The notes under the pieces were generated by a model, which had not been told where the DNA came from, searched no databases, and saw only the letters and a list, made by a program, of their open reading frames with translations. A stretch of 64,000 nucleotides of DNA, taken from NCBI RefSeq assembly GCF_030719295.1, contig NZ_CP120997.1, positions 2,480,001 to 2,544,000 on the forward strand, written 5' to 3'. Position 1 is the first letter of the stretch, and every line of letters begins with the position of its first letter. This DNA comes from Streptomyces sp. Mut1. GTDB lineage: Bacteria; Actinomycetota; Actinomycetes; Streptomycetales; Streptomycetaceae. The position numbers and the translations under genes are program-made. This document shows, piece after piece, positions 1 to 7,815 of the stretch.

Positions 1-1044
1 GGTCAGGTGCTGGTGAAACGGCAGACTGAGGATCTGCCGCCCCGCTTGTTCGGTGACGGGCAGCGCCCGCCGCCATGCCGCGAACGCCGGCTGAAGGTGG
101 TTCGGTGGGTAGTGGACCCCTACGCCGACCCCGTGAGCGCGCATCTCGGTGAACACCTGGTCGCGGCGAGGGACCCGGATCTGGCAAAGGTGCGGTACGG
201 CCGTCTCGAGGCCGACGTCAACCAGAGTCACGCCCCGCAGGTGCCTCAGAAGCTCACGGTAGGTGCGCCACTGGTGCCGTCGGGTGTGCACGGTGTCTTC
301 GAAGTGGTCGAGTTGAGCCAGTCCGATGGCTGCGTTGATGGCCGACAGTTGGTAGCGCAGCCCGAAGGAGTCGACCTGGTAGCAGGTGCGGTTCGCGCGT
401 TCTCTCTGGGACTGGGTGACTCCGAGGAGTCGCAGCCGGCGCATCGTGTCGGCTTCCTTCTGGGTACGTGGGATGACCATGCCGCCCTGGCCACAGGTCA
501 GGTTCTTGATCGGCCCGAACGAGAAGCAGGTGAGTGCGCCTGTCGCGCCCACACGGCGGGCTCCGTTGTAGGACCCGAAGGCGTGCGCCGCGTCCTCGAT
601 GACGCTGATGCCACGTTCCTGAAGCTCGCACTGGATGGGGCCGAGGTCTACCGCCCGGCCTCCGAAGAGGACGGGTAGGACTGCGACCGTGTTCGCGTTG
701 ACCGCGTCGAGGACCAGTTGGTGGTCGACGCACAGAGTAGAGGGGTTGATCTCGATAAACCGCGGGGTAGCGCCGACAGCCAGGATGGCCTGGACTGTTG
801 CGCAGAACGTCATGGAGGGGACGACCACCTCGTCACCGGCGCCAACCCGGGCGGCAAGCAACGCCGTGTGAAGGGCCGCGGTTCCCGATGTGACTGCTAC
901 AGCGTCACTGACCCCAAGGAACTCGGCGATCCTCTGCTCGAACTCCTCCGTAACGGCCGTATGTCCGTACTGGCCGCTCTCCAGGACACGGGTGACTGCC
1001 GCCGCTTCCTTGCCGTGAAGGTAAGGGCTTGCGTTGCGCTTCAT
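1..1044 (-). CDS. DegT/DnrJ/EryC1/StrS family PLP aminotransferase, 3' end cut by window edge
   Basis: The frame is open from ATG 1044 to base 1 (348 codons) and the C-terminus lies outside the window. The fold-type I PLP enzymes of this family transaminate keto-sugars or related intermediates. Visible features are the N-terminal SGTAALHTAL helix, an EDAAHAFG stretch for the PLP-ring Asp, and FGPIKNLTCGQGG, whose Lys180 is the expected Schiff-base lysine. The last residues seen (LPVTEQAGRQILSLPFH) are typical of the family's C-terminal part, so probably only a few dozen residues are missing. The gene is third in a minus-strand operon after a dTDP-glucose 4,6-dehydratase and an ATP-grasp enzyme. 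This context suggests an amino-sugar or sugar-modified product. The actual substrate cannot be told from sequence. Confidence 0.93.
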   Translation of the reverse strand, partial: MKRNASPYLHGKEAAAVTRVLESGQYGHTAVTEEFEQRIAEFLGVSDAVAVTSGTAALHTALLAARVGAGDEVVVPSMTFCATVQAILAVGATPRFIEINPSTLCVDHQLVLDAVNANTVAVLPVLFGGRAVDLGPIQCELQERGISVIEDAAHAFGSYNGARRVGATGALTCFSFGPIKNLTCGQGGMVIPRTQKEADTMRRLRLLGVTQSQRERANRTCYQVDSFGLRYQLSAINAAIGLAQLDHFEDTVHTRRHQWRTYRELLRHLRGVTLVDVGLETAVPHLCQIRVPRRDQVFTEMRAHGVGVGVHYPPNHLQPAFAAWRRALPVTEQAGRQILSLPFHQHLT

Positions 1045-1067
1045 GTCGGGCCTTGGGGAAGCGGTGG

Positions 1068-2072
1068 TCACCGGAGTCCTCCCTCCGGATCGGTAAGTGT
1101 TGCGGCGTCGCCGACGGCCAGGGTCTCGACGTAATTGGTCAGGTACATTCCCGCCCGGTAGGTGAGCCGGTCGTGGTCGACCGGCTCCCCGAACAAGCCG
1201 TGCACCATCTGACCGACGAGGTCGGCGCCAGCAGCCTCGGTCAATGGAAACCCTCCAGCAGCTCTGACGTTCAGTTCGGTGATCGTGACGGTGCCCCGAT
1301 CGGTAATAAACCCCTGTACGCAGGACAGGCCGGTGGCACGGACGGCGGAGAGCGTCCTCTCGACGAGGGAGCACACCGTGGAGTCGTGGAACGTGGTGGA
1401 GACGGCGGAGAGTCCCGCCTTCACCAGGTCCCGGCGCCGCAGGATCACCGATGCCCGCCCGGTGCGGTCCACCAGGCAGTCGGCGGTGAACTCTCGGCCT
1501 CGGACCCGCGCCTGCACCAGGGCATCCGGTACAAGTTCACACAGGACGCGTGCCTGCTCTCGCCGCTCGCAGAAGTGAACGCCCTGCGCCCCGTGGCCGC
1601 GTCTCGGTTTGACGACCAGCTCCGTACCGTCGGGCACCTGGTCGATCTCGTCGGGACGGTAGGTGCGAGGGGTGTCGATACCGTGTTCGGTGAGCACATC
1701 GTGGAATTCGGCCTTGTCGATGCAAGTTCGCACCGAAGCGGCGTCCGGAAGCCATAGGCGCACACCGGACGCCTCCAGGCCGGGCGCCATCGTCACAAGC
1801 GGTGGGATGTCGTTCTCGATGCCGGCTACCACCGCATCCACGGCCAGTTCGCGGCAGAGTTCAGCGACGGCCTCGGGGTAGTCGGGCTCATCGGCGCGGG
1901 GGATCACCCTGGGCTGGGTGCCGGGCAGAAGGAGCCCCGGCGCGAGGGGGTGCGCGTCGGTCGCGATGACTCGGTGGCCGAGCCGCTGGAGACTGCGTGT
2001 CAGGCCGAAGCCAGGGTTGGCGCCGACGCCGGTGACGAGGATACGGCGATTGGTGGGCCGCTCACTGGACAT
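1068..2072 (-). CDS. ATP-grasp superfamily ligase (carbamoyl-phosphate-synthase-like)
   Basis: A 334-aa protein. ATG 2072 (MSSERPTNRRILVTG) is chosen over the far upstream in-frame start because it sits just at the stop of the preceding gene (11-nt overlap). The N-terminus has a Rossmann-like preATP-grasp segment (TGVGANPGFG). The centre carries ATP-grasp elements, with ELVVKPRRGHGAQGV as the nucleotide-binding loop region. Near the end, ITELNVRAAGG is the Mg/ATP-binding Glu/Asn motif. Such enzymes join a carboxylate to an amine or thiol through an acyl phosphate, often in sugar or natural-product clusters. The substrate is unknown. It is probably translationally coupled to the dehydratase upstream. 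Confidence 0.85.
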   Translation of the reverse strand: MSSERPTNRRILVTGVGANPGFGLTRSLQRLGHRVIATDAHPLAPGLLLPGTQPRVIPRADEPDYPEAVAELCRELAVDAVVAGIENDIPPLVTMAPGLEASGVRLWLPDAASVRTCIDKAEFHDVLTEHGIDTPRTYRPDEIDQVPDGTELVVKPRRGHGAQGVHFCERREQARVLCELVPDALVQARVRGREFTADCLVDRTGRASVILRRRDLVKAGLSAVSTTFHDSTVCSLVERTLSAVRATGLSCVQGFITDRGTVTITELNVRAAGGFPLTEAAGADLVGQMVHGLFGEPVDHDRLTYRAGMYLTNYVETLAVGDAATLTDPEGGLR

Positions 2073-3090
2073 GGGCACGCTCCTGGCCTGTGGCAAGGGT
2101 GTGGACGGTGGGCATCGGGGAGTACGGGTTACGCGCGAGCGGGGCCCAGCGGTCCGGGTTGCGCCGGTACCAGTCGACAGTTTCGACGAGCCCCGTGCCA
2201 AGGTCGTGAGTGGGCTGGTAGCCCAGCTGGTGAGCGATCTTCGTCCAGTCCATTGCATAGCGCAGGTCGTTGCAACGCCGGTCGGGGATGTGGGTGACCG
2301 CATCCCAGTCGGCACCGCAGATCCGGAGGAGTTCGTCGGTGAGGGCACGGCTGGTGAGGTCGGTGCCACCGCCGATGTTGTAGACCTCCCCGGGAACTCC
2401 GCCGCGCAGGACGAGTTCGATCGCGGCGCAGTTGTCCTCGACGTGGAGCCAGTTACGTACGTGCTGTCCCCGGTCGTGAAGGGTGACGGGCTGTCCCCGC
2501 AGGAGGCGGGTCACAAACAGCGGGATGATCTTCTCGGGGTGCTGGTACGGCCCGTAGTTGTTCGACGAGCGCGTCACGCACACCGGTACGCCGTATGTGC
2601 GGTGGTAACTCAGGGCCACCAGGTCACTCGCGGCCTTCGACGCGGCGTACGGAACCGTGGGCCGAAGCGGGTGGTCCTCGGCCGCCGCTCCTTCGAGCAG
2701 CGGACCGTAGACCTCGTCCGTGGAAACATGCACGAAGCGCTCGATGCCATGGCGCATGGCGGCGTCGGCGAGTGTCTGGGTTCCGAGCACGTTCGTGGTG
2801 AGGAATGTGCCGGCGGTGAAGAACGAACGATCGACGTGGGACTCGGCGGCGAAGTGAACGATGTCGGTGTGGGCCCGTACCAGCTGATCGACGAGATCGG
2901 TGTCGGCGACGTTGCCTTGCACGAACGTCAGCTTCGGGTTGAGGAAGGACTCACCAAGGTTCTCGATGTGTCCTGCGTAGGTGAGTGCATCGAGGACGGT
3001 CACCTGGGTGACCTCTTCAGCGTTCAGGATGCGCTTGACGAAGTGGGAGCCGATGAATCCGGCTCCGCCGGTGACGAGCACTTTGTCCAT
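2062..3090 (-). CDS. rfbB: dTDP-glucose 4,6-dehydratase
   Basis: A 342-aa extended short-chain dehydrogenase that converts dTDP-D-glucose to dTDP-4-keto-6-deoxyglucose with bound NAD+. The Rossmann motif TGGAGFIGSH is at residues 7-16. The dehydratase catalytic triplet Thr124-Asp125-Glu126 lies within STDEVYG, and Tyr148-xxx-Lys152 is the SDR pair. The C-terminal half holds the sugar-nucleotide segments RSSNNYGPYQHPEK and NWLHVEDNC. The length is normal for RfbB/StrE proteins. It is the first gene of the minus-strand operon with the ATP-grasp and DegT genes, so the product is probably a deoxy- or aminodeoxy-sugar. A glmS-type or RmlA gene is not in view on this side. Confidence 0.95.
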   Translation of the reverse strand: MDKVLVTGGAGFIGSHFVKRILNAEEVTQVTVLDALTYAGHIENLGESFLNPKLTFVQGNVADTDLVDQLVRAHTDIVHFAAESHVDRSFFTAGTFLTTNVLGTQTLADAAMRHGIERFVHVSTDEVYGPLLEGAAAEDHPLRPTVPYAASKAASDLVALSYHRTYGVPVCVTRSSNNYGPYQHPEKIIPLFVTRLLRGQPVTLHDRGQHVRNWLHVEDNCAAIELVLRGGVPGEVYNIGGGTDLTSRALTDELLRICGADWDAVTHIPDRRCNDLRYAMDWTKIAHQLGYQPTHDLGTGLVETVDWYRRNPDRWAPLARNPYSPMPTVHTLATGQERAHVQ

Positions 3091-3307
3091 GGCGTGCCTC
3101 CGGTGGGAGTACGGACAGCGAGAGGGCTGCCCGTGCCGTCCGTCTGTGAGACCCAGCATTCCGGCCGGGACGCTGTTCCGGCGTGGGCCCGGATCGCATC
3201 CGCACACGGTGTGCGACGCCTGCACAGCGTGTGCCTCCGCGCGCCCTGTCGCGCGGGTGAAGGACGGCGCTAGGTTCGTTGGTCCCCAACGGCACAGGAG
3301 ACCCCCA

Positions 3308-4606
3308 ATGACCCAGGTCACCGGGCTGCCCGACTTCGGCGCTCTAATCCGCGGCGCGCGCTGCACCGCCCGGCTCACCCAGACTGAATTAGGTGCGAGG
3401 TGCGGCTACTCGGCGTCCGCCATCTCGCGGATCGAGGCCAACAAGCTGCGGCCGGAGCAATCCGCCATGTTACGTATGTGCGAGGTGTTGGCCATTCCAC
3501 CCGAGCGGATGGGTGGTTCCGCTGTTATGGGTGGGCCGGCGGTCGCTACGGTGACGAACGTGGACCCGGCTGACGAGGAGGATTCGGTGCGTCGCAGGAA
3601 CCTACTGGCCGGAGCGTTCGCAACCGGCGCGACAGCCATGGTGGGCGCGGGCAGTGCGTCCGCCGCGCCCTCATCCGGGGACCCGGTCTCCGGACTGGAG
3701 GACGCCCTCTTTCGCTTGGCCACAGAGGAACCGTTGGAACTGCCACGCCTGACTGCGCGGGTGGCCGCAGCACGCAGGGCCTTCCGCGCCGCCCACTACA
3801 ACGATCTCGAGCGTGCGCTACCCGGCCTGCTGGCCACCGCCGCCGCAACCCGGGACGCAGCAACGGGCCTGGCGCGGCAGCAAGCCTCCGCAGTCCTGGC
3901 CCGGGCCTACGTAGTGACAGCCGAGTTGGCGTCGAAGCAGCACTCCGATGCAGCGTGGGTCGCCGCTGACCGGGCACTCTCGGCAGCTCGGGACAGTGGT
4001 TTTCCGGTACCCGTCGGAGAAGCCTCCCGAGTGCTGGCGATCACGATGCGACGCTCCGGTCGCTGGTCGTCCGCCGTTGGCCTGCTGGCCCGCGAGGCGG
4101 CGGCACTCGATGCCGTCGAGTATCGCCCCGCAGCCGTACGGACCACGCTGCTGCTCACTGCGGCGTACTCCGCAGCGACGGGTGGCGACCGCTCAACGGC
4201 TCTTTCCCTGCTCGACGAGGCTGAGGAAGGTGTTGAGCGGCTCCCCGACGTCGCGGGGCTGTTCACCGTCGAAGCCACCCGTGCCCAGGTCGACGTTTAC
4301 CGCATCGGTGCTCTGAACGCTCTGGGCACGCCCGACGAGGGGGTGAAGGTCACGGCCGGCCTGAACGTCGACCACATGCCAACGCCGGAACGCAGGGCTC
4401 GTGCATGGACCGATATCGCTCGTATGAACCACGCGCTCGGTTACGGGCCCCAGACCTTCACAGCGCTGCGACGCGTCGAACAGGAGGCGCCCCAAGAGGT
4501 ACGGCGACCGGCGCTGCGCGGGCTCACCCTGGATCTTCTGTACGGTCCGAGCCGGGTAGAAGGGCTACGAGAATTCGCGGTCCGTACCGGTGCGGTGGCC
4601 GCGTGA
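3308..4606 (+). CDS. XRE-type HTH protein with internal twin-arginine-like stretch and TPR-like C-terminus
   Basis: A 432-aa protein. ATG 3308 follows a CAGGAG ribosome site and begins exactly where homology to the HTH starts. Residues about 10-65 form an HTH_3/XRE domain (LTQTELGARCGYSASAISRIE). Next comes RRRNLLAGAFATGATAMVG, which looks like a twin-arginine or hydrophobic signal segment placed after the DNA-binding domain. The remaining ~300 residues are Ala/Leu/Arg-rich helices with TPR-like spacing. This architecture is common in Streptomyces and its role is mostly unknown. It is divergent from the sugar operon across a 217-bp gap and could regulate it. Confidence 0.8.
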   Translation: MTQVTGLPDFGALIRGARCTARLTQTELGARCGYSASAISRIEANKLRPEQSAMLRMCEVLAIPPERMGGSAVMGGPAVATVTNVDPADEEDSVRRRNLLAGAFATGATAMVGAGSASAAPSSGDPVSGLEDALFRLATEEPLELPRLTARVAAARRAFRAAHYNDLERALPGLLATAAATRDAATGLARQQASAVLARAYVVTAELASKQHSDAAWVAADRALSAARDSGFPVPVGEASRVLAITMRRSGRWSSAVGLLAREAAALDAVEYRPAAVRTTLLLTAAYSAATGGDRSTALSLLDEAEEGVERLPDVAGLFTVEATRAQVDVYRIGALNALGTPDEGVKVTAGLNVDHMPTPERRARAWTDIARMNHALGYGPQTFTALRRVEQEAPQEVRRPALRGLTLDLLYGPSRVEGLREFAVRTGAVAA

Positions 4607-4692
4607 GCCTCCCCCTCCCCCGGAGTCCCGCCGTCCGCAGGTGCGGTCCCTGTACGGTGAGCGTCCTCACAGGCTGTTGAAAGGTTTCGAAG

Positions 4693-5247
4693 ATGCACAG
4701 GTCCCGCGCCCTGACCGTCCCGCTCATAGCCCTGGCCGCCGCCGCGCTGGCCCTCACCGGGTGTTCGTCGGACAGCGATGACTCCAAGAAGGACGCGTCC
4801 GACTCCTCGGCGAGCGCGCCCGCCGACGCGGGGAAGGACGACAAGGCGAAGGACGACGAGGGCTCGGAGCCGGCGGGGGACGGGAAGGGGTCCGCGCAGC
4901 TCAGCTACAAGGGTGGGGCGAGCGGCGAGGTCTCCATCAAGAGCGTCGGGTGCGCCGTGATGAACGGGAAGCTCGCCGCCATCACCGCGCCGGACAGCGC
5001 GGACAGCTCCACCCCCGCGAAACCCTCGTTCACCGCCGTCGTGACCGACGACAAGGCGATGACCACGCTCACCACGAACGACGGCACGAGCTACCTCCAC
5101 ACCTCCGCACCCGGGATCACCGGCAGCAAGAGCGGCGGCACCTGGGTCATCACCGTGGCCGGGCTGGAACTCGGACCGACCGACCCGACCGGTGACTCGA
5201 TCACCGTCGACGGCACCATCACCTGCGGGAGCGTCGCCGGGATGTAG
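4693..5247 (+). CDS. Putative lipoprotein, function unknown
   Basis: A 184-aa protein. A Lys/Arg-light signal peptide (MHRSRALTVPLIALAAAALALTGC) ends in a clear lipobox, LTGC, so it should be diacylated and anchored outside the membrane. A low-complexity acidic/Ser/Lys linker (residues about 25-65) precedes a ~115-residue beta-rich domain with two cysteines, VGCAVM and TITCGS, likely a disulfide. This resembles the widespread actinobacterial lipoprotein family of 'LppA/antigen-like' small domains, but I cannot name it. An AAAGG ribosome site precedes the ATG. A strong hairpin follows at 5257-5294. Confidence 0.8.
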   Translation: MHRSRALTVPLIALAAAALALTGCSSDSDDSKKDASDSSASAPADAGKDDKAKDDEGSEPAGDGKGSAQLSYKGGASGEVSIKSVGCAVMNGKLAAITAPDSADSSTPAKPSFTAVVTDDKAMTTLTTNDGTSYLHTSAPGITGSKSGGTWVITVAGLELGPTDPTGDSITVDGTITCGSVAGM

Positions 5248-5256
5248 GGCCTCTCG

Positions 5257-5294
5257 CCCGTCCGGCGCCCCCGGTGCGGGGAGCGCCGGACGGG
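5257..5294. terminator. Hairpin between convergent genes
   Basis: A perfect 12-bp inverted repeat, CCCGTCCGGCGC and its complement, with a 14-nt loop. It lies between the lipoprotein stop (5247) and the stop of the minus-strand small gene (5301), so it can serve both directions. Confidence 0.65.
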
Positions 5295-5300
5295 TGGGCG

Positions 5301-5639
5301 TCAGCCGTCCGGCGCCCCGTTCGCCGGGGCGAGCGCTTCGAGCCGCGCCCCGCGGCTCTCCGCGACGCGCACGATCTGTCGCAGCGACTCGTTCAGCCTG
5401 TCGGCGACGAAGCGGACCTGCGACCCGGTGGACGCGTCGTCCGCCAGCAGATCGGCGGCGTGGCCGAGCAGTTCGTTCGCCATGTCCAGCTGGATGTCCT
5501 CCACGTCGTCGGCCATCCGCGAGACGTAGCCGGTGCCGTCCCCGACGACGTAACAGGGCTTCCCGCCCGTCCCCGTCCACGGCAGCAGCCGCATCCCCGA
5601 CGCGTCGGCGCGGTCGGTCGGTTCGGTGCTCATCCTCAT
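5301..5639 (-). CDS. Small hypothetical protein, coupled to upstream 46-aa peptide
   Basis: About 112 aa from ATG 5639 (MRMSTEPT); ATG 5633 is an alternative. The start overlaps the stop of the small upstream ORF as ATGA, which favours 5639 and implies translational coupling. The protein has a short N-terminal beta-like stretch (GKPCYVVGDGTGYVSRMADD) followed by amphipathic helices rich in Leu, Asp and Arg; no membrane segment. This family is familiar beside XRE/DUF397 genes in Streptomyces but has no assigned function. It is divergent from the XRE gene at 5970. Confidence 0.7.
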   Translation of the reverse strand: MRMSTEPTDRADASGMRLLPWTGTGGKPCYVVGDGTGYVSRMADDVEDIQLDMANELLGHAADLLADDASTGSQVRFVADRLNESLRQIVRVAESRGARLEALAPANGAPDG

Positions 5640-5776
5640 GCCACGGCCCGGCCGGCGCAGGTGCACGAGTAGGGGTACGCGTAGGCGTGCGAGTGGACCA
5701 CGGGGGGCTGTTGGCGCTGTGCGGGGGTCGGCCGCCGGCGTACCGGCTTCAGGAGTCGGGCGATAGCGTGCTTCAT
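5636..5776 (-). CDS. 46-aa basic/proline-rich peptide, leader of coupled pair
   Basis: A short ORF starting MKHAIARLLKPVRRR, preceded by an AGAAAGCAGG ribosome-site-like sequence about 5 nt before the ATG. The stop TGA overlaps the ATG of the next gene (ATGA). The N-terminus matches in style the MKHA...RLL starts of small proteins found in the same position next to DUF397/XRE loci in streptomycetes. The tail has Tyr and two Cys (YSCTCAG). The function is unknown. It could be a real small protein or a leader that controls the downstream gene by coupling. Confidence 0.5.
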   Translation of the reverse strand: MKHAIARLLKPVRRRPTPAQRQQPPVVHSHAYAYPYSCTCAGRAVA

Positions 5777-5969
5777 GTCAGCCTGCTTTCTGGGGGGTGA
5801 CCATGCCCCCGGACCGGTTGCGTCGGTCGCGGGGGTCTCTCGGTTTCCTCGTTCGAGGGTCGGCCGCTTCTTTCCGTAGCGAACCCATCACAGAGTGGGG
5901 TCATTCGTGGCTACGCTGCCAGGGGGTCGGGGATGACAGCACGTGTGTCAAGACGGGGAGTTGGACTGC

Positions 5970-6809
5970 ATGGGAACGAAGCGCACGCCGCGGAGCCTTC
6001 GAGAGATGTACGGCGAGGAGTTGCGGCTGCGACGCCTCGCCGCCGGGTTGACGCAGGAGGCACTCAGCGAACTCGTTGTCTGCTCGCCCACCCTGATCAG
6101 CCACTGGGAGGCAGGACGGCGGCTACCGAAGCCGGATGACGCGCGGCGTATCGATGCCGCACTGAGCACCGACGGCTTCTTCGCGCGGTGGCTGAGGGAC
6201 CTGGGCTCCGGGCTCGCCCAGTTCTTCGCGCCGGTGGCCGAGTTGGAACGCGAAGCCACCGAGGTACGCCTCTACGGCCTGTCTCTCATTCCCGGGCTCC
6301 TCCAAACCTCGGCGTACGCTCGTGCCGTTCTCCAGGCGTACGACCCCAACTACCGCATGGACGAGCTTGACGCGTTTGTTGTCAACCGAGTGGAGCGCGG
6401 CCGGATGCTCAGGGAATCGACGGCCACCGTCGCTTGGGCGCTCCTCGACGAGGCATCGCTCCGACGGCGGGTCGGCGGCCCGCGCGTCATGGCGGAACAA
6501 TTGCGCAGTGTCGCGGACTTGGCGGATTCCGGGCGGTTGCGCCTTCATGTGCTGCCCTTCGAGGCGGGAGCACACGCCCTTATGGAGAGCGCACTCTACC
6601 TACTCGACTTCGCGGACGGACCGCCGCTCGCCTACGTCGAGGGGCTCCGCACAGGAAACCTGATGGATGATCCGGCGTTGGTCGCCGCCTGCCAGGCGTC
6701 CTACACTCTCGCCCTGAGCGAGGCAGCCCCCGTACGAACATCGTTGGACCTCATCAGGGCCATCGCAGAGGAGCACGAACATGCGCAGCATCAACCGCAC
6801 CGCCGCTGA
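5970..6809 (+). CDS. XRE-family regulator with DUF5753 domain
   Basis: A 279-aa protein. ATG 5970 (MGTKRTPRSL) sits 9 nt after GGGGAG, which is better placed than the upstream in-frame ATG at 5943. The N-terminal HTH spans about residues 13-70 (LTQEALSELVVCSPTLISHWE). The rest is the DUF5753 domain, with hallmark elements such as LYGLSLIPGLLQTSAYARA, DEASLRRRVGGPRVM and RLHVLPFEAGAH. Such proteins pair with a DUF397 protein and work in Streptomyces development or antibiotic control, as in the BldB/WhiJ-like systems. The DUF397 gene here overlaps its 3' end by 29 nt, so the two form one unit. Confidence 0.93.
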   Translation: MGTKRTPRSLREMYGEELRLRRLAAGLTQEALSELVVCSPTLISHWEAGRRLPKPDDARRIDAALSTDGFFARWLRDLGSGLAQFFAPVAELEREATEVRLYGLSLIPGLLQTSAYARAVLQAYDPNYRMDELDAFVVNRVERGRMLRESTATVAWALLDEASLRRRVGGPRVMAEQLRSVADLADSGRLRLHVLPFEAGAHALMESALYLLDFADGPPLAYVEGLRTGNLMDDPALVAACQASYTLALSEAAPVRTSLDLIRAIAEEHEHAQHQPHRR

Positions 6810-7005
6810 CATCGGCGCGCTGACCGGTTGGTTCAAGTCCAGCTACAGCGGCGGTTCCGGGGGCGACTGCCTCGAAGTAGCAGTCGGCCACGCCACCGTC
6901 CCCGTCCGCGACAGCAAGACCCCCGCCGGTCCCGCCATCGCCTTCTCCCCCGCCGGCTGGTCCTCCTTCGTCACCGCGCTCAAGGACGGGCACCTCTCCG
7001 CCTGA
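6781..7005 (+). CDS. DUF397 protein
   Basis: A 74-aa protein with the DUF397 signature: WFKSSYSGGSGGDCLEVA, VPVRDSK and FSPAGWSSFVTALK. It starts inside the end of the XRE/DUF5753 gene (29-nt overlap), so it is probably co-translated. In characterised WhiJ-type loci the small DUF397 protein acts with, or relieves repression by, the XRE partner. Here that role is inferred from context. Confidence 0.95.
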   Translation: MRSINRTAADIGALTGWFKSSYSGGSGGDCLEVAVGHATVPVRDSKTPAGPAIAFSPAGWSSFVTALKDGHLSA

Positions 7006-7022
7006 CCTCACCCCACGCCGGG

Positions 7023-7047
7023 GGCGGCCCCGCCCGTCGGGGCCGCC
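7023..7047. terminator. Hairpin between convergent DUF397 and HNH genes
   Basis: A 9-bp perfect inverted repeat (GGCGGCCCC with its complement) and 7-nt loop between the DUF397 stop and the HNH gene stop. Confidence 0.5.
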
Positions 7048-7056
7048 GGGCCGACG

Positions 7057-7815
7057 TCACACGCGGGACAGGAACGCCGCGCGCAGGTCCTGGTCGCGCA
7101 GAAGTCCCAGGGTCTCTTCCTCGCCCGTGAACAACAGCTCCGCCGTGCGATGGCCGGCTTGGTGGAACATCGCCGCCAGCACGTCCGCGAGCGGCCGGTT
7201 CCAGGCCACCCGGACGATCTCCGCCGCTTTGTCGTGCTGGCCTCGGTCCGTGGCGATCCGCCACAGCTCGACCGACTGCTTGGCGGTTGCGTAAGCCGTT
7301 CTGCGGCCGTCGACGAGGACTCCCCGGGAATTGAGTCCGAACACGGCTATGCACGCCTCCCCCTGGGGCGTCAGCCCTTTGTACCTGCCCACCGGCAGGA
7401 TCAGCCGCAGGTGCTCCAGCGGCTCCTGAAGTGTGGGATCGAGAAGGAGCGGGCTGCCGTCCCTCTCCGAGCGCGGGAAGGTGTTCCGCTTCTGGTTGCT
7501 GTTGCAGTACGCGCAGGCCAGCAGGTGGTTGAGCCACTCGAACGTGCGCAGCGGGGCGAGGCTCTTCGGCTCGAAATGGTCGATGTCCGTGCCCTGACTG
7601 TCGCCGCAGTACATGCAGCGCTGGTGGCCGGGGGCCATGTCCGCGAGGGTGGCCAGGAGACCGCCACGTACGCGACGGCGGACGGTGGTGTGGGCCCAGA
7701 GGTCAGCGGCCTTCGCCTTGCGGTCGGCCTCGGCGGTCCGCTCGATCCGATCGGTGTACGTGGTGAGGTGTGCTGCCGTGTCCGCAGGCAGCGGAGCCCG
7801 TTCCAGCCGGATCAC
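7057..7815 (-). CDS. HNH endonuclease, probable PtuB of a Septu-like defence pair
   Basis: 252 aa, GTG start. The zinc-bound HNH core is clear: CMYCGDSQGTDIDHFEPKS, then ACAYCNSNQKRNTFP, giving two Cys-x2-Cys pairs, the catalytic DIDH and an Asn. The gene starts in a GTGA overlap with the stop of an SMC-like ATPase gene. An ATPase followed by a ~250-aa HNH nuclease, tightly coupled, is the layout of the Septu anti-phage system (PtuA/PtuB). The same pair also occurs in some retrons, but no reverse transcriptase or msr/msd-like element is seen here. Expected role: phage-triggered cleavage of nucleic acid. Confidence 0.82.
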   Translation of the reverse strand: MIRLERAPLPADTAAHLTTYTDRIERTAEADRKAKAADLWAHTTVRRRVRGGLLATLADMAPGHQRCMYCGDSQGTDIDHFEPKSLAPLRTFEWLNHLLACAYCNSNQKRNTFPRSERDGSPLLLDPTLQEPLEHLRLILPVGRYKGLTPQGEACIAVFGLNSRGVLVDGRRTAYATAKQSVELWRIATDRGQHDKAAEIVRVAWNRPLADVLAAMFHQAGHRTAELLFTGEEETLGLLRDQDLRAAFLSRV

